A DNA stretch of 64,000 nucleotides from Hemileia vastatrix (taxonomy: Eukaryota > Basidiomycota > Pucciniomycetes > Pucciniales > Zaghouaniaceae), in the NCBI GenBank assembly GCA_030280995.1, contig JASXTE010000001.1:27852106-27916105 (forward strand). The letters run 5' to 3'. Both the position numbers and the translations under genes were made by a program. The notes beneath the pieces are model-generated. The model was not told the origin of the DNA, did not search any database, and worked only from the letters and a program-made list of their open reading frames with translations. Below, piece by piece: positions 35,063 through 45,727 of this stretch. Numbering within the stretch: the stretch's first letter is position 1; each line of letters opens with the position of its first letter.

Positions 35063-36143
35063 TATGGTAAGGTAAACTCTTACAGTCGCCTTGCTTTAAG
35101 CAGAATCCGGAGGAGATATGTGGATTTAGCTGAAAACCCCGTCCTTCCAACAAAAATAACAAAATGGGAATTCTAAATCACTAAGCTACCCAGTCTACTT
35201 GGATCTGATTGATAAAAATAATATTATGAAACTCTAAAATATTTAACGCTTATTGAGATTTAAAGAAAGTGGCTGTTGAGAAAGAAATACTGATAACAAC
35301 AATTAAGGTGTACCAGTGAAAGATCTGAAAAGATTGACTTTTATGTTTTTATAATAATTTGAATTTTTATGAGACAGCAATAATCAAGTCCCAGTGATGA
35401 AGACCTTTCTAAAGATACCCTGTATGAAGTGTGTTTTAAATTGTTGAGTAGTATTTCTAAAATGTTTTATATAAAATATAAAGTTATAAGGGTATTACAA
35501 TTTTATTTAATTTGTTGAGTAATAAAAAATGAGACCGTGGTGGTTAAAGATTAAGCTGTATGTTGTATCCCCCCCCCTCAATTTCGAGTTTGAGAGGCGC
35601 TTAAGTATTCCTAGTCACGTGCCTAAGTTTTCCCCTCCAGAGCTCTCCCAGAGTCAAAGCGGAGTCCGTACGGACTTCTGGACTCAATTAGAACCTTAAA
35701 AACTATAATAAAAAATCTAGAAAAATTACACATGATAGAGCTACTTCCCCTTTATATTCCAAACTAATTTTCGTAGTCTGCGCAGATCTAATTACCCCGT
35801 GAAAATTCATCAAAGTTAAGTAATTTCTGAAAACGTAAATATTTCTATAAAAATTTAAAATTCATTTAAAAATATAAGAAAAATAGTAAAAATTCTGGGA
35901 AAATTTCCCAAGGTTCTTGAGTGACTTTACTTGATACTTATAAACTTTTCAGACCATAAAAATAAGTTTTCTCTGTAAAATAAATTGATTTCCTGTAGGC
36001 ATTTGCTTTTAACCAAATTTCTTTATATTTAAAACTCAAATAAATTTAATAAAACCCTTTTACAAAATAATAACACCAATCTTGCACGCCGTAATAACTC
36101 CATTTAGGTACTTAGGTGCCATACTAAACTTTAGGCTACCACA
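35063..36143 (-). repeat. Family C 5' LTR
   Basis: This 1081-bp partner of 22886-23977 has the same ends TATGGTAAGG and GGCTACCACA. It is followed by the ACGG target duplication and then by the second half of the split antisense gene. Confidence 0.95.
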
Positions 36144-36951
36144 ACGGGGTCCTCACCAGAAATGCGAGTTTTGCCGATGGAGACGGGTGACGTGCAATTC
36201 CCTATCAAAGAATTCCGACATCAAAAAACGGTTTACCAAAACTAAGTACTGGGTAATACCAAAGACCAAAGAAGTGGTCGAAGATATATGGGATGTGTTG
36301 GTTGGGGACAATCAGTCAGAAGGAGTTAACAAGGAGGTCGAGGATACCGTGGCAACTTGGGTGACCCAAGCCATGGGCAAAAAACAAAGGGTGGAAGAGG
36401 AAGTGGATGAATTGGTGGAGGAAGATGAGGAGGAAGTCCCCATCTCGAGGCGGACACCGAAGAAGCGGCAAATGGTCATCGAAGATGATGATGAAGAAAA
36501 GGAAGTGACAGTGGAAGTAACATCAAACTTATTTCTAGAGGCTGATCCGGTGTTTGAAGTAAGTTTGCCTTTTATTTTATTTTTTTTTATTTTTTTTTTT
36601 CAAAAGAAAATTTTTTTTACTGATGACCATATGTTTTAGAATTCAGATGTCATCATGGAAGCCTCCAGTGTGGGAGCTCCTGTTGTGGAAACCACTACTG
36701 TGGAAGTGGCCGTTGTGGTGCCTTTGATCCCTACTGAAGAAAATTTACCAGTGATTGCCTCAAGGGAGGATAATGAATAAACTCTTTACCAGGTATGGTC
36801 AAAATAACCTTGCCAGGGTTGGCGAACTAGGTTCATTGAAGAGTTAATTGGCGATGTCGACAAGATTATTGATGCTGCCTCCTTTGACATGGCTGAAGAA
36901 TTGCTGGAGATTGGGGAAGTGGTACCGGTAGGAGAGGAGGAGGTTTTTTGA

Positions 36952-37843
36952 GAAATGTAGGAAGGAAATAAGCGTGATTTTGGAGAAGATGAAGAAATTG
37001 GTTCGAGAGAAAATACTGGAAAAAATTTAAAATGGAAGGAGAAAAGGAAAGAAAGAGAAAAAGAAAAGTAAAAACAATTTGTATATTTATTTATTTTATT
37101 TTGTTTTTTTAATTAAAATTTTAATATTTATTTTATAAGATTTGAGAGAAAAAGAAAAATAAAAGAAAGAAAGAATATTTAAATTTTGTTTTGAAATTTT
37201 GAAAGGAGAAAAATTTTAGTTTAAGTTTTGAAAAGAAAGGAAAAAAATAAAAAAATAAAAAAAAATAAATTTTAAATAAGAAGAAGAAGAAAAAGAAAAA
37301 TATAGTTGATTGAAACAAATTTTAAAATGAGAATTTAATGAGGAAAAAAAAAATTTTTTTACTCGTGAAATTTTATTTATTGAAGTTTTTTGGTTATTTG
37401 ACAAGAAAGAAAGAGAAGAAGAGAATAAATAATTTTTAAAAAGGAATTTGAAAGAACGAAGTAATTTGTTCAAAGAAATTTTAAAAGAGAGATTTAGAGG
37501 TTGAAGTGAAATTCAAGAAAGATTGTTGTGTTGCGTTTGTGAAAAATTTTGATAGTTCAAAGAAAAAAAATTTTTAATGAGAGAATGTATATAGAAAATT
37601 GATAAGAAAATTTAAAGAAAATTTAAAAGGTTTTATGAAAATTTTATTTGTTTTATTTTTATTTTACTTTTATTTTAATTTAATTTAATTTTAATTTAAT
37701 TTTAGTTATTTATTTTAAAGAAGGTTGAAAAAACTTTTGAAAGAAAAAAGAAGAAAGAAGAAAAAGAAAACAAAGAATAAGGAAATTTCTTAGAGGTAAA
37801 GATGTTTTAGATTTTAAAGAGAAGAAAGAAAATAAAGAGAGTT
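36952..37843. other. A/G-rich non-coding spacer of element B
   Basis: Purine-rich low-complexity DNA (AAAGAAAGAGAAAAAG type) lies between the antisense gene and the chromodomain end of pol. Small open frames on the opposite strand are composition artefacts. No gene seen. Confidence 0.7.
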
Positions 37844-40800
37844 TTAAGGTTTTGGTTTTAAAGGATATATAAGATGAAAAGACTTTAGGAGTTCAGGGGC
37901 GTTAGAAGCATTGATGGCTGGTTCCCAGGATGTTTTGTCTGAATCATCAAGGAAGCCTTCCCATTCCACGAGGTATTGAAGTTTCCCCTTGCGCATTCTT
38001 GAATCAAGGATACGACTTACTTCCCACTCTAGATGATCTTCTACTTCGACCGGTTCCGGAGGAGGTTGGTTCCTGCCTGGGTATGTTTCTTGAGCCAGTT
38101 CTAGGAGAGATATGTGAAAAACAAGGTGAATAGCCTGCCATTTAGGAGGTAGCTTGAGTCGAAATTCAGTTTTAGAGACTTTGGAGTCGATTTCAAATGG
38201 TCCCAAGCGCCTTTTGGCTAGTTTCTTTGATGGTTGAGTTGTTCAAACGTTTTGTGCGTGGAGCCATACTTTGTTGCCTGGTTTAAAGGGAGGAGCAGAT
38301 TGTCGATGTTTGTCGGCCTGTTCCTTGTACCTTCAAGTCGCTAATTCCAAATTTGATTTAAGTTCTTCTTGGAGTCGTGATATGATTCAAAGATAATGTT
38401 CTGCAGGATGATTAGTTCCTACATGGATTGAGTTGAATCAAGGATGCCTTCCATAAACAGTTTCAAAAGGAGATTGTTGTGTCAAAGAATGAGTCCAGTT
38501 ATTATAAGCAAATTTGGCCAATGGTAACCATGTGGTCCAATCCTCTTTTTGGTAACTGACATACATTCGAAGGTATTGTTTGAGGATTTGGTTGACCCTT
38601 TCCGTTTGCCCATTGGTTTCAGGATGATAGGCCGTGGAGAGATTCCTCGTGATATTGAGTTGTCGACACAGTTGAGTCCATAATGTGGATACAAACAACA
38701 AGCCTCTATCTGAAATAATATAATTAGGTAAGCCATGTTTGGAAAATACATATTCTAGAAACAATTTTGACAAATTTTCTGCTGTAGCAGTAGTAGTGGT
38801 TTTAATAAAAATAGACATTTTTGAAAATCTATCTACTATTACTAATATAGCATCAAAATTATTAGAAAGAGGAAGTTGAGAAATGAAATCCATTGATAAA
38901 GATTCCCAAGGTTTAGAGGGAATAGGAAGTGGTTGAAGAAACCCATGATTCTGGTGACGGGGAGCCTTATTCCTATTACATTTGTAACAAGCTCTTATGT
39001 AGGCCTTGATTTCTTTGGTCATTCCTGGCCAGAAGAAATCCCTTGCTATTAACTGGTAGGTTTTATCAACCCCAAAATGACCAGCTAATGGAGAATCATG
39101 TCGACTATTGAAAATCCATAATTTTATTTCATTGTTATCCGATATGACTACTCTACCTTTGAAAACTAATAGACCTGATTCAATATTAAATCTTTTGGCC
39201 CCTTGCTTCAAGAGTATTTTGTCTTTTAACCCTAAACAATAATTGTCCTTCGACTGAGCTTCGAGGATGTTGGATAGTGGATTTTGAAAAGATTGAATTG
39301 TCATTGAATTAAGTTGATGAGTCGTTAACATTGATTCGTTGAAAATTGATTTCACATTTGCTGGGTTCTGGTCAGCAAATGCGTCCCCCCCTGTGGGTAA
39401 ACGTCGTCCCGACATGACAAGATATCTGGGACAATGTAGTTCTTACCTGGGCGATAGGAAATAGAAAAAGGAACTTCAGACAGAAATTCAGCCCACCTGG
39501 CTTGATGCCTTGTTAACACTTTGGAAGACATAAGGTATTTCAAAGCATTATGGTCTGTTAAAATTTGAAAAGGACTATCTAGGCTGAGAAGAAAAGAGCG
39601 CCATTTTTTAAGACAATGAATAATAGCTAAAAGCTCTTTGTCATGAATTTCATAATTTAATTCTACCGCAATGAGTTTGCGTGACTCAAAAGCAACAGGA
39701 TGAAACAATTTTGTTTCAGGATTTAATTGAGAAATGACCCCTGCGATAGCATAATCGCTCACATCTGTCTCGACTATTGTCAAAGCAGAAGGATCAAAGT
39801 GTCAAAGAATTGGAGCTGTGGTGAACGCAGACTTCAATGCTTCAAATTCCTTTCGTGCTGTAGAAATAAAAACAAAAGGAATATATTTTCTAAGAAGAGA
39901 AGTAAGATTGGAAATAGTTTTAGAGTAATCTTTAATAAATCTTCTATAGAAGTTGGCAAAACCCAAAAATCCTTGGGGGGATTTAACAGTTTTGGGCTCA
40001 GGCCATTCCAGGACTTTTTGGACCTTTTTGTTGTCCATGACTAAACCATCAGTGGATAACGTAAAACCTAAAAAATTTATTGATTTAAGATGGAATTCGC
40101 ATTTATTGTGCTTGGCGTAGATACCGTGATCTCAAAGTCGATTTAGAACCTGTCGAACATGGTGAATATGTTCATCTAGTGTCTTCGAGAAAATTAAAAT
40201 ATCATCTAAATAGATGACAAAAAATTGTTCCACATCATCTTGAAAGATGTCATTTACAAAATTTTGAAAAGTTGATGGTGTGTTACACAATTCAAAAGGC
40301 ATAACTAAATATTCAAAACTTCCAAATCTAGTGTGCATTGCAGTCAGTGGTTCATGACCTTCCGCAACGCAAATAAGATTGTAAGCGCCTCTTAGATCAA
40401 TTTTAGAAAGGAAATCAGCACCATTGAAAAGGGTAAGAAGCAATGAAATTGGAGGAACAGGATATGCATTCTTCTTAGTGACTGTGTTGAGCTTTCTATA
40501 GTTAACACAAAACCTAAGGCTACCATCCTTTTTCTTTACAAAAAGAACAGGGGAGACGGTTGGAGATTTACTGGCTCTGATGAAACCTTTGGCTACATTC
40601 TCTGTAATGTAGTCTCAAAGAACTTGAGATTCATCCTTTGACAAAGAATAGACAGGACCTGCCAGAGGTACTGGACCTATTAACTCTATTTGATGGCCGT
40701 AGGGTCAATGAGGCGGTTACTTATCAGCCTTGCAGATTGAGAAAACATTGAGGAAATCATGATAGATTTCCGGTAGAGTTGATTTAATGGCTTCAACGTT

Positions 40801-41499
40801 GATTTGGTCATCCTCATCATCTTTGAGAGAGTCTGTTGAGGGAAAACCCAAATTGAGATAGCATAATTCAATTACTTCAAGGCAATTTAAATCCTCTTCG
40901 AGTGAAGTCATCGAGCTAGAAGGGTTAGCCAATTGCTCATTTAGAGAAAAATTAGATGCTTGCAAGTCATCTGGCAGATATTTGTCCTCTAGCAGGACAT
41001 TGTCAGGCGGTTTGTTTAACTCCCTATTGACCTGCATTGAAGAATAAGAAATATACTTAGTGAGTGGGGTGATCAATCCCCGTGTCCAATCAATTTCAGG
41101 GTTCCAATGTGTTAACAAGTCATGGCCAAGAATGGTATTGTCCATCCTTGGGGCGCCCAAGACTGATAATTCCCACTCAAAGGAGGGAAAGTTCGGAAAG
41201 TTGAAAACCCATAAAACTTTCTTACTTACCCAATATTTGGGTTCCTCTGATTTGACCAAATAAATTGGAGTTCGATTGATATCTGTAAATGTCAGTTGTA
41301 GCTTCTCGGCAAAAGATAAACTGACAAAAGAAATTGAAGCTCCAGAGTCTATAAGACAACTGAAGGGGATATCCTCCTTAAAAAGAATGAATCTCAAGGG
41401 GTTTAAGACAACTCCCGTCCTTAAGACATGGAGGTTCTGTGCACTGGGAGAGATAAGATAGTTTGCTTTGCACACAAGTAAACTATCTACTAGTTTTTT
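37844..41499 (-). pseudogene. pol: Family B pol: protease, RT, RNase H, integrase, chromodomain
   Basis: Entered by a -1 shift at 41499-41493. Domains in order: protease DSGA (residue 43 of the 41475 block), RT with YLDD (about 40212-40201), RNase H (39783 block, E-T-D-V-S), integrase with D176, D236, E272 and 35-residue spacing in the 39415-38438 block, and a chromodomain (38206-37844; W-E-V-S-R-I-L..W-E-G-F..W-E-P). In-frame stops are TAA at 40717 and TGA at 40705, 40615, 40132, 39802, 38438, 38387, 38333 and 38243. A one-base slip lies in a seven-C run at 39385-39391 (plus strand). The TGA codons sit where related elements have Arg, consistent with CGA to TGA. It is inactive as read. Chromodomains steer integration to marked chromatin (family knowledge). 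Confidence 0.92.
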
Positions 41500-42683
41500 G
41501 ACTTTGAACTAGTACCTTCTCTTTCCTTCAACTTTACACAATCTTCCAGCTTGTGCTTAACCCCACAATACATACATAACCCATTATCTGCTCGTCGCTT
41601 CCTCTCAGCTTCTTTAAGTTCCCCTTTAGTGTCCAGTACTTTACTGATATTGCCTGGGGTTGAGCCTTTTGGTCGAGGTTTGTCCTTTCCCTTATTTGGC
41701 TTGGATTGATTCAAGGAGGATTGAGTTGGCCGTGGGTGTGAAGAAGGTCCCAATTTAAAATTTAGGCCTTGAGATTTGTTGGCATATCAACGATGTTGTA
41801 GCCATCTTTGCTAAACGCCGTCGAGCTGGAGGGTTCGATCCATTAAATCCGTTAAAGTAGTCATCTTCTGACTGTGAAGATTTAATTGATCCAGAATCCT
41901 CAAAGGAAGTCCCTTTTTGAAATGATACTTGAGGGCAGCATCATTCCAACCTACTTGAGTTTGAAGTGCTCTGAAGTTTGAGATGTATTCAGAAGCTTTA
42001 CCATTATCACTCATGCGGAGGAAGTCCAGTTCAATTTCCTCGTTGTCAGTTTTGTTAGGGTCACCAAACAACATAAAAAGTTGGTCTTCAAATTTTTCCC
42101 AATTATTGATGAGTAAGTGGGTCTCTGTCGAAGAGAGCATGAGAAGATAAGGTTTGAACCACCTTGCTGCCTTTCCAGCTAGGAATGAAGAAGCATAAAC
42201 AACCTTTGACCGGTCGTTATTAAAGGTTTGAGGGTCATTATGGAACAGAAGCTTGCATGTTTGAAAGAAAGGTCGCAATCTGTCTGGATGTTCTCCATCA
42301 AATTTATCAGGAGATTTCATGGAAGGAGTTTTGAATTTTGATCCCTCCGAAGACGTTGGATTTGAAAGGGTCTTCATGAAATGTCTCATGAAGTCTTCCA
42401 GAGAATTAGAATTAGATGGTCCCGGTTCCAAAGGTTGACCAGAAGGGTGTGTAGCAGGGGCAGATGGTGCCTCATGCATTGTATCCTCCCCTTCTTCATC
42501 ATCACTAGAATCATCAAAATCTTGTGGGATGTCTTCTACAGATTGGACTGAATGTTGCTGTTCCCTAAGGTCAAGAGGTTCCAGGGAGTGAGTGCGGGAA
42601 ACAGGCCGTGTGGCTGTTGGCCTGCCTCTGGCGTGAGCTCTAGTAGTAGCACCCATAGGAGGAGTGCGTTGAACAGGTGCCAT
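41490..42683 (-). pseudogene. gag: Family B gag with zinc knuckle
   Basis: One frame from ATG 42683 to TAG 41490-41492, with internal stops TAG 41811-41813 and TGA 41787-41789. The N-terminal part is Pro/Ser-rich and acidic. The gag core (about residues 95-285) has F-D-G-E-H..R-P-F-F, A-A-R-W-F and L-F-G-D-P segments typical of chromovirus gag. After the two stops a basic linker leads to a knuckle-like C-x2-C-x3-H-x4-C (CMYCGVKHKLEDC), one residue shorter than usual. The final stop directly follows the frameshift heptamer. Confidence 0.88.
41493..41499 (-). promoter_or_regulatory. -1 frameshift heptamer A AAA AAC at gag/pol junction
   Basis: The zero frame reads TCA AAA AAC TAG. The heptamer is in phase and the gag stop follows at once. 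Slipping back one base gives AAA AAA CTA GTA and the pol frame, open for 258 codons. A AAA AAC is a classic retroviral slippery site. Confidence 0.75.
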
Positions 42684-42744
42684 TTTAAGAATTTAGAAAA
42701 CACCTGAAAAAAGGACGTAGTAGTGCAAAGAATGAGAACTACAG

Positions 42745-42758
42745 AGAATTAAATTATA
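42745..42758 (-). promoter_or_regulatory. Candidate self-priming primer site of element B
   Basis: One base inside the 5' LTR the coding strand reads TATAATTTAATTCT. This is a perfect 14-base complement of AGAATTAAATTATA in the same strand of the LTR (43101-43088), which begins 36 bases downstream of a TATAAAA (43137-43131), where transcription should start. No tRNA-like match is present. The arrangement fits Tf1/sushi-type self-priming known in fungal chromoviruses. Confidence 0.6.
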
Positions 42759-42759
42759 C

Positions 42760-43566
42760 TGTCACCGGACGACCTACGCACAAGGTTGAGGGTGTTCCTG
42801 AAAGTGAGATGAGGGATAAAGTTTAGAGACTTCTTCGAAGCACAGAGGAATTGTTCGAAGAAGTGAATCGAAGATGACTCAAAGGAAGAGCTACTGCTTT
42901 GAGCTATATTTGAGAAGAATCTTAATATATTTTAAGGTAATACTAATATTCTTAGAATCTCACAAAGGGTTGTAACCCTCAACAATCAAAGATTTAAATT
43001 TAGAATTGATTATTGAGGGAGAAAAGGAAATGTATAATAATAATGATTTAACTTTCAGTTTTACCACTATTAACTATAAATACGTTTTATAATTTAATTC
43101 TAAAGAAACATCGAACCAGAATCCAACCCCTTTTATATCTATTACTCCTCCTCCAATTGACCTCATACCCATCCCTCATTCCGCACACCACAGACCACCA
43201 TAATTACACCCGTTACACCTGGACCCTCCTCACTAACATCCGTTAACCCTTAAATCCTCCACTAACCATCCCGTCCTTTCTCACTACCCCTTTTAATAAC
43301 CCACAGATACTTAATAAACCTTTTAGAGGAGTATTGCATTGACTATTGCGCTGTGCGTTGCTTATCAAAGAAAAGACTAAACACACTTTTGAGAATTGAC
43401 TAATTTAGATTTAAAGTTTAGATTAGCGCAGTTGAATAGTGAGTACACAAAAGGAAGTCGCCCTGGCAAGGTAGAATCGCTTTCTGCGCTTTGAGTATGG
43501 ATTTAGACCTCTGTTTTATTGATTTAATGAGCTGCTTTTGCCTCGAGTGTCACGTGGCGCGTGACA
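42760..43566 (-). repeat. Family B 5' LTR
   Basis: This 807-bp LTR starts TGTCACCGGACG and ends GTGGCGCGTGACA. TATAAAA is at 43131-43137 (minus strand), with the predicted transcript start near 43101. It is the better preserved of the pair at CpG sites and is followed by the ATTTA duplication. Confidence 0.92.
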
Positions 43567-43751
43567 ATTTACTTCCTCCAACCTCTTTGACCATGAAGAA
43601 ACATATTCAATGACTGATTTTTTTAAACAGACAAAAGTTGGTGAGGAAAATAGTAATTTTCAAGAAGGACTTCAGAAGCTAGTTTTAATACATTTAAGCT
43701 ACTTTCAAGGCTATACAGTCTACAAATTGATTGAGGCAGGGGTTCAAGATG
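43567..43751 (+). pseudogene. Coding-like fragment right of element B
   Basis: An open frame of about 60 codons (T-S-S-N-L-F-D-H-E-E..V-Q-D-V-L-A, stop) starts at the insertion edge. Read through one ATTTA copy, it joins in frame with about 9 codons left of the insertion (21824-21849). This suggests element B landed in an exon. The protein is not recognised and the left part is short, so the claim is weak. Confidence 0.35.
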
Positions 43752-44039
43752 TACTTGCTTAATCATGTGTTCATAACTCAAAATCTTATCAAGCACATCT
43801 CAAAGATTTTCACAGAGCTTGGAAAAAGAGGGAAGGTGAGTTTCAAAATGGTAGATAACTTATTTTTTGTCTGTAAAAACATCTATCTATATATTAAAGC
43901 AATGTTAAAACAATTTTTCTATGAAGAAACTACTTATTTAACACAAGTATATATATGAGAAAAAAAAGAGTTGCTCAGATAATTCATTTTTATTTTTTTA
44001 CAAGTAAAGAAATAAAGAAATATAGGGTTTCAGATGTAA

Positions 44040-44278
44040 TATTTTGACATAATTTTTGCCTAAGTCACATAATTTTCCTAGTGAATTTTTGAATGGATAT
44101 TTTCTATGTCCCCATTTTGGAGTTCAAAATTTTTTCCTAACTCACAAAATTTTCCTAGGGGATTTTTAAACAAATATTTTCTAAGTCCCCATTTCAGATT
44201 TGAAAATTTTTGCCCAAGTCACACAATTTTCCTATGGGAAATTTGAACAATTTTTTTAAGTCCCCATTTTGCATTGTT
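44040..44278. repeat. Tandem repeat, three ~80-bp units
   Basis: Three units share the order TTTTTGCCTAAGTCACA-AATTTTCCTA-GG-ATTTTT-AA-ATATTTTCTAAGTCCCCATTT. Divergence between units is moderate. Not coding. Confidence 0.75.
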
Positions 44279-44469
44279 GAGTGCTCACTTTTTTGGTCAT
44301 GTAACAATTGGAGAACAATTTTTATTGTCTAAATTAAATTTCTGCTCAAAAATTTGACACCATAGTTGTTTACTTATTGAATGTAGTCACTTGCTTTGAA
44401 GCAAGAGTACATTAATCCAGATGTAAAAACATTTTTTGAACCAGACATTTACTATATCTTCATCATCAG

Positions 44470-45480
44470 CCCCTCCTTTCAAGACTTTTTGATATCCCAA
44501 CCTGCTCTTTAAGACACAAAAGCATTTTTCTATTGAGTTAAGTTATGGGGAATAAGAAGGGAGATAAAATAGATGGCAGCCTTTCCTTTCTAAGATTTCT
44601 GCAACATTCTCCCATGGTTAATTGTGGCATTGTCCATGACAAAGACACTTAATTTTTCAGGGTAAGGGTTCATCATAAGAACCTAAAACAATACCAAAAA
44701 AAGAATTAATAAGGATTAAAGGTAAAAAATATAAAAAATTAATCATACCAAAATGTTTTCCAGATAATACTCTATATAAAAATGCCATACTATTTCTGGT
44801 TATATTGTGGTTGTAACCAGGCCAGATAAAGACACAGCTGGAATTATTGAGAGTCTGTGAGAAGCTCTGACATGAGCAATCTTCTTGGTAAGTTTTTCTA
44901 CCTTAGACCAGCCCTAATGACATTGAACTTCATCAAAGGATATCCTAGACTCATCTGAATACAATATAATTAGTTGAGAAGAGGAAGATAGAATTATGGA
45001 AAATACACACCAGTAAACACAAGCATTTTTGCCTTGTATTGGCCAAAATCAGACATGAAACAAATTCACTGCTCATAATCTTCCCTTGGGTCTACTTTTT
45101 TGGTTGTTTTCTTAGTCATGTGAAGATGTAGAATAAGTTCATTATGAATAGTAGATTGTGTTACCTCCAAAGCATTTTCTTCTTGAAAAGCCCCCTGAAG
45201 TTCGTTTTGATATTTAGTTGGACCAACTTCAAGAATATTTTGCAGGAAATCTTGTTGTTCATCTTCCAGTTTGAATGGTTGGCCACACTTGAGGTAAGTT
45301 GTTGAGTCAGTCACTATAGCTCTTGTTGTTTTGTAAAGTGTCAACCAATGTGCCAAAGAATTTTAATGTATTTTTGACCCATGCATCTCATTGATTTGGT
45401 CTAGAGTGATGCCAACTAGAGCTGCCATGACAGCCCTGACCTTCAAATGTGGACTGTATTTGATGAAAACCAATGATCTA
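44470..45480 (-). pseudogene. Tc1/IS630-type DDE transposase, decayed
   Basis: From 45480 leftward: a helix-turn-helix region (Y-S-P-H-L-K..A-A-L-V-G-I), a second one with a G-Q-P-F-K-L-E-D-E-Q-Q linker (the open block 45356-45066), then across stops and frame changes the catalytic YSDESRISF (near 44945-44920), a P-A-V-S-L-S-G-L segment, and V-F-V-M-D-N-A-T-I-N-H (near 44640) with a degraded P-Y-S-P-x-L-N-P-I-like motif further left. Motif order and spacing match Tc1/mariner-IS630 transposases common in rusts. Several stops make it inactive. Confidence 0.75.
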
Positions 45481-45727
45481 TTTTAAAAAAAAGAAAAAAA
45501 ATTAGTCCCAGGTGGGGACTAAATAATAAAAAACCTGACCTAAAGAAGAAAAACAACTTGGTATCGGATGGAATTGAGGAGGTAGATGGAATCTATGGGG
45601 TTGATGAGGTGGAGGGGTGGAGTGGATGGGTTTGGGGGGTGGGTGGAGGGGAATTGATGTGGTGGATGGGTTTTGGGGGGAAAGTCAGTCAAGGTTAATT
45701 GTGACAGCTAAAGACACTGTAAATACA
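45481..45727. other. G-rich spacer, no gene
   Basis: Contains a GGTGGAGGGG/GGGTTTGGGGGG-type purine/T tract (45590-45690). No coding features. Confidence 0.5.

Larger units (their letters stand above)
22886..36143 (-). mobile_element. Complete Ty3/Gypsy element, family C, nested in element B
   Basis: Two near-identical LTRs (22886-23977 and 35063-36143) are flanked by ACGG at 22882-22885 and 36144-36147. The primer site matches a tRNA-Lys 3' end and the polypurine tract abuts the 3' LTR. The minus strand carries gag, protease, RT, RNase H and integrase (34886-28132). The 4-kb region between pol and the 3' LTR holds two plus-strand spliced Cys-rich genes and many hairpin motifs. At 13.3 kb it is large for Gypsy. 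LTR similarity indicates a recent insertion. Confidence 0.95.
22748..36951 (+). pseudogene. Antisense Cys-rich gene of element B, split by element C
   Basis: Exon part 1 (22748-22885, 46 codons) holds C-x2-C-x6-C. The rest resumes at 36148 with a second C-x2-C-x6-C (CEFC..C). One copy of the 4-bp duplication ACGG joins the halves exactly in frame. Exon 1 then runs to 36558, an 81-nt phase-0 intron spans 36559-36639, and exon 2 ends TAA at 36778-36780 (about 229 residues). The protein is strongly acidic (Glu/Asp runs). The same frame continues past TAA 36778 and TAA 36808 to TGA 36949-36951 with protein-like sequence, so these two stops may be later C-to-T nonsense changes. The paired Cys motifs resemble zinc-binding DNA-binding domains, and relatives sit antisense in element C. 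Function is unknown. Confidence 0.75.
21850..43566 (-). mobile_element. Outer Ty3/Gypsy chromovirus, family B, with nested insertion
   Basis: Homologous LTRs bound it: right, 5' of the element, 42760-43566; left, 3', 21850-22649. The flanks ATTTA at 21845-21849 and 43567-43571 form a 5-bp target duplication. Inside, on the minus strand, lie gag, protease, RT, RNase H, integrase and a C-terminal chromodomain (42683-37844), then a plus-strand Cys-rich gene between pol and the 3' LTR. That gene is split by element C (22886-36143). Without C the element is about 8.5 kb. LTR pair differences fall largely at CpG sites. Confidence 0.92.

Noticed and set aside
36082..36147. ATG at 36082 as start of the Cys-rich protein
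   Set aside because: The first 22 codons lie in the LTR of element C; the true N-terminal part is at 22748-22885.
37133..37473. Phe/Leu-rich minus-strand frames
   Set aside because: Composition artefact of the purine-rich spacer.
43731..43958. 75-residue plus-strand frame
   Set aside because: No start context or domain; overlaps the fragment at 43567-43751 in another frame.
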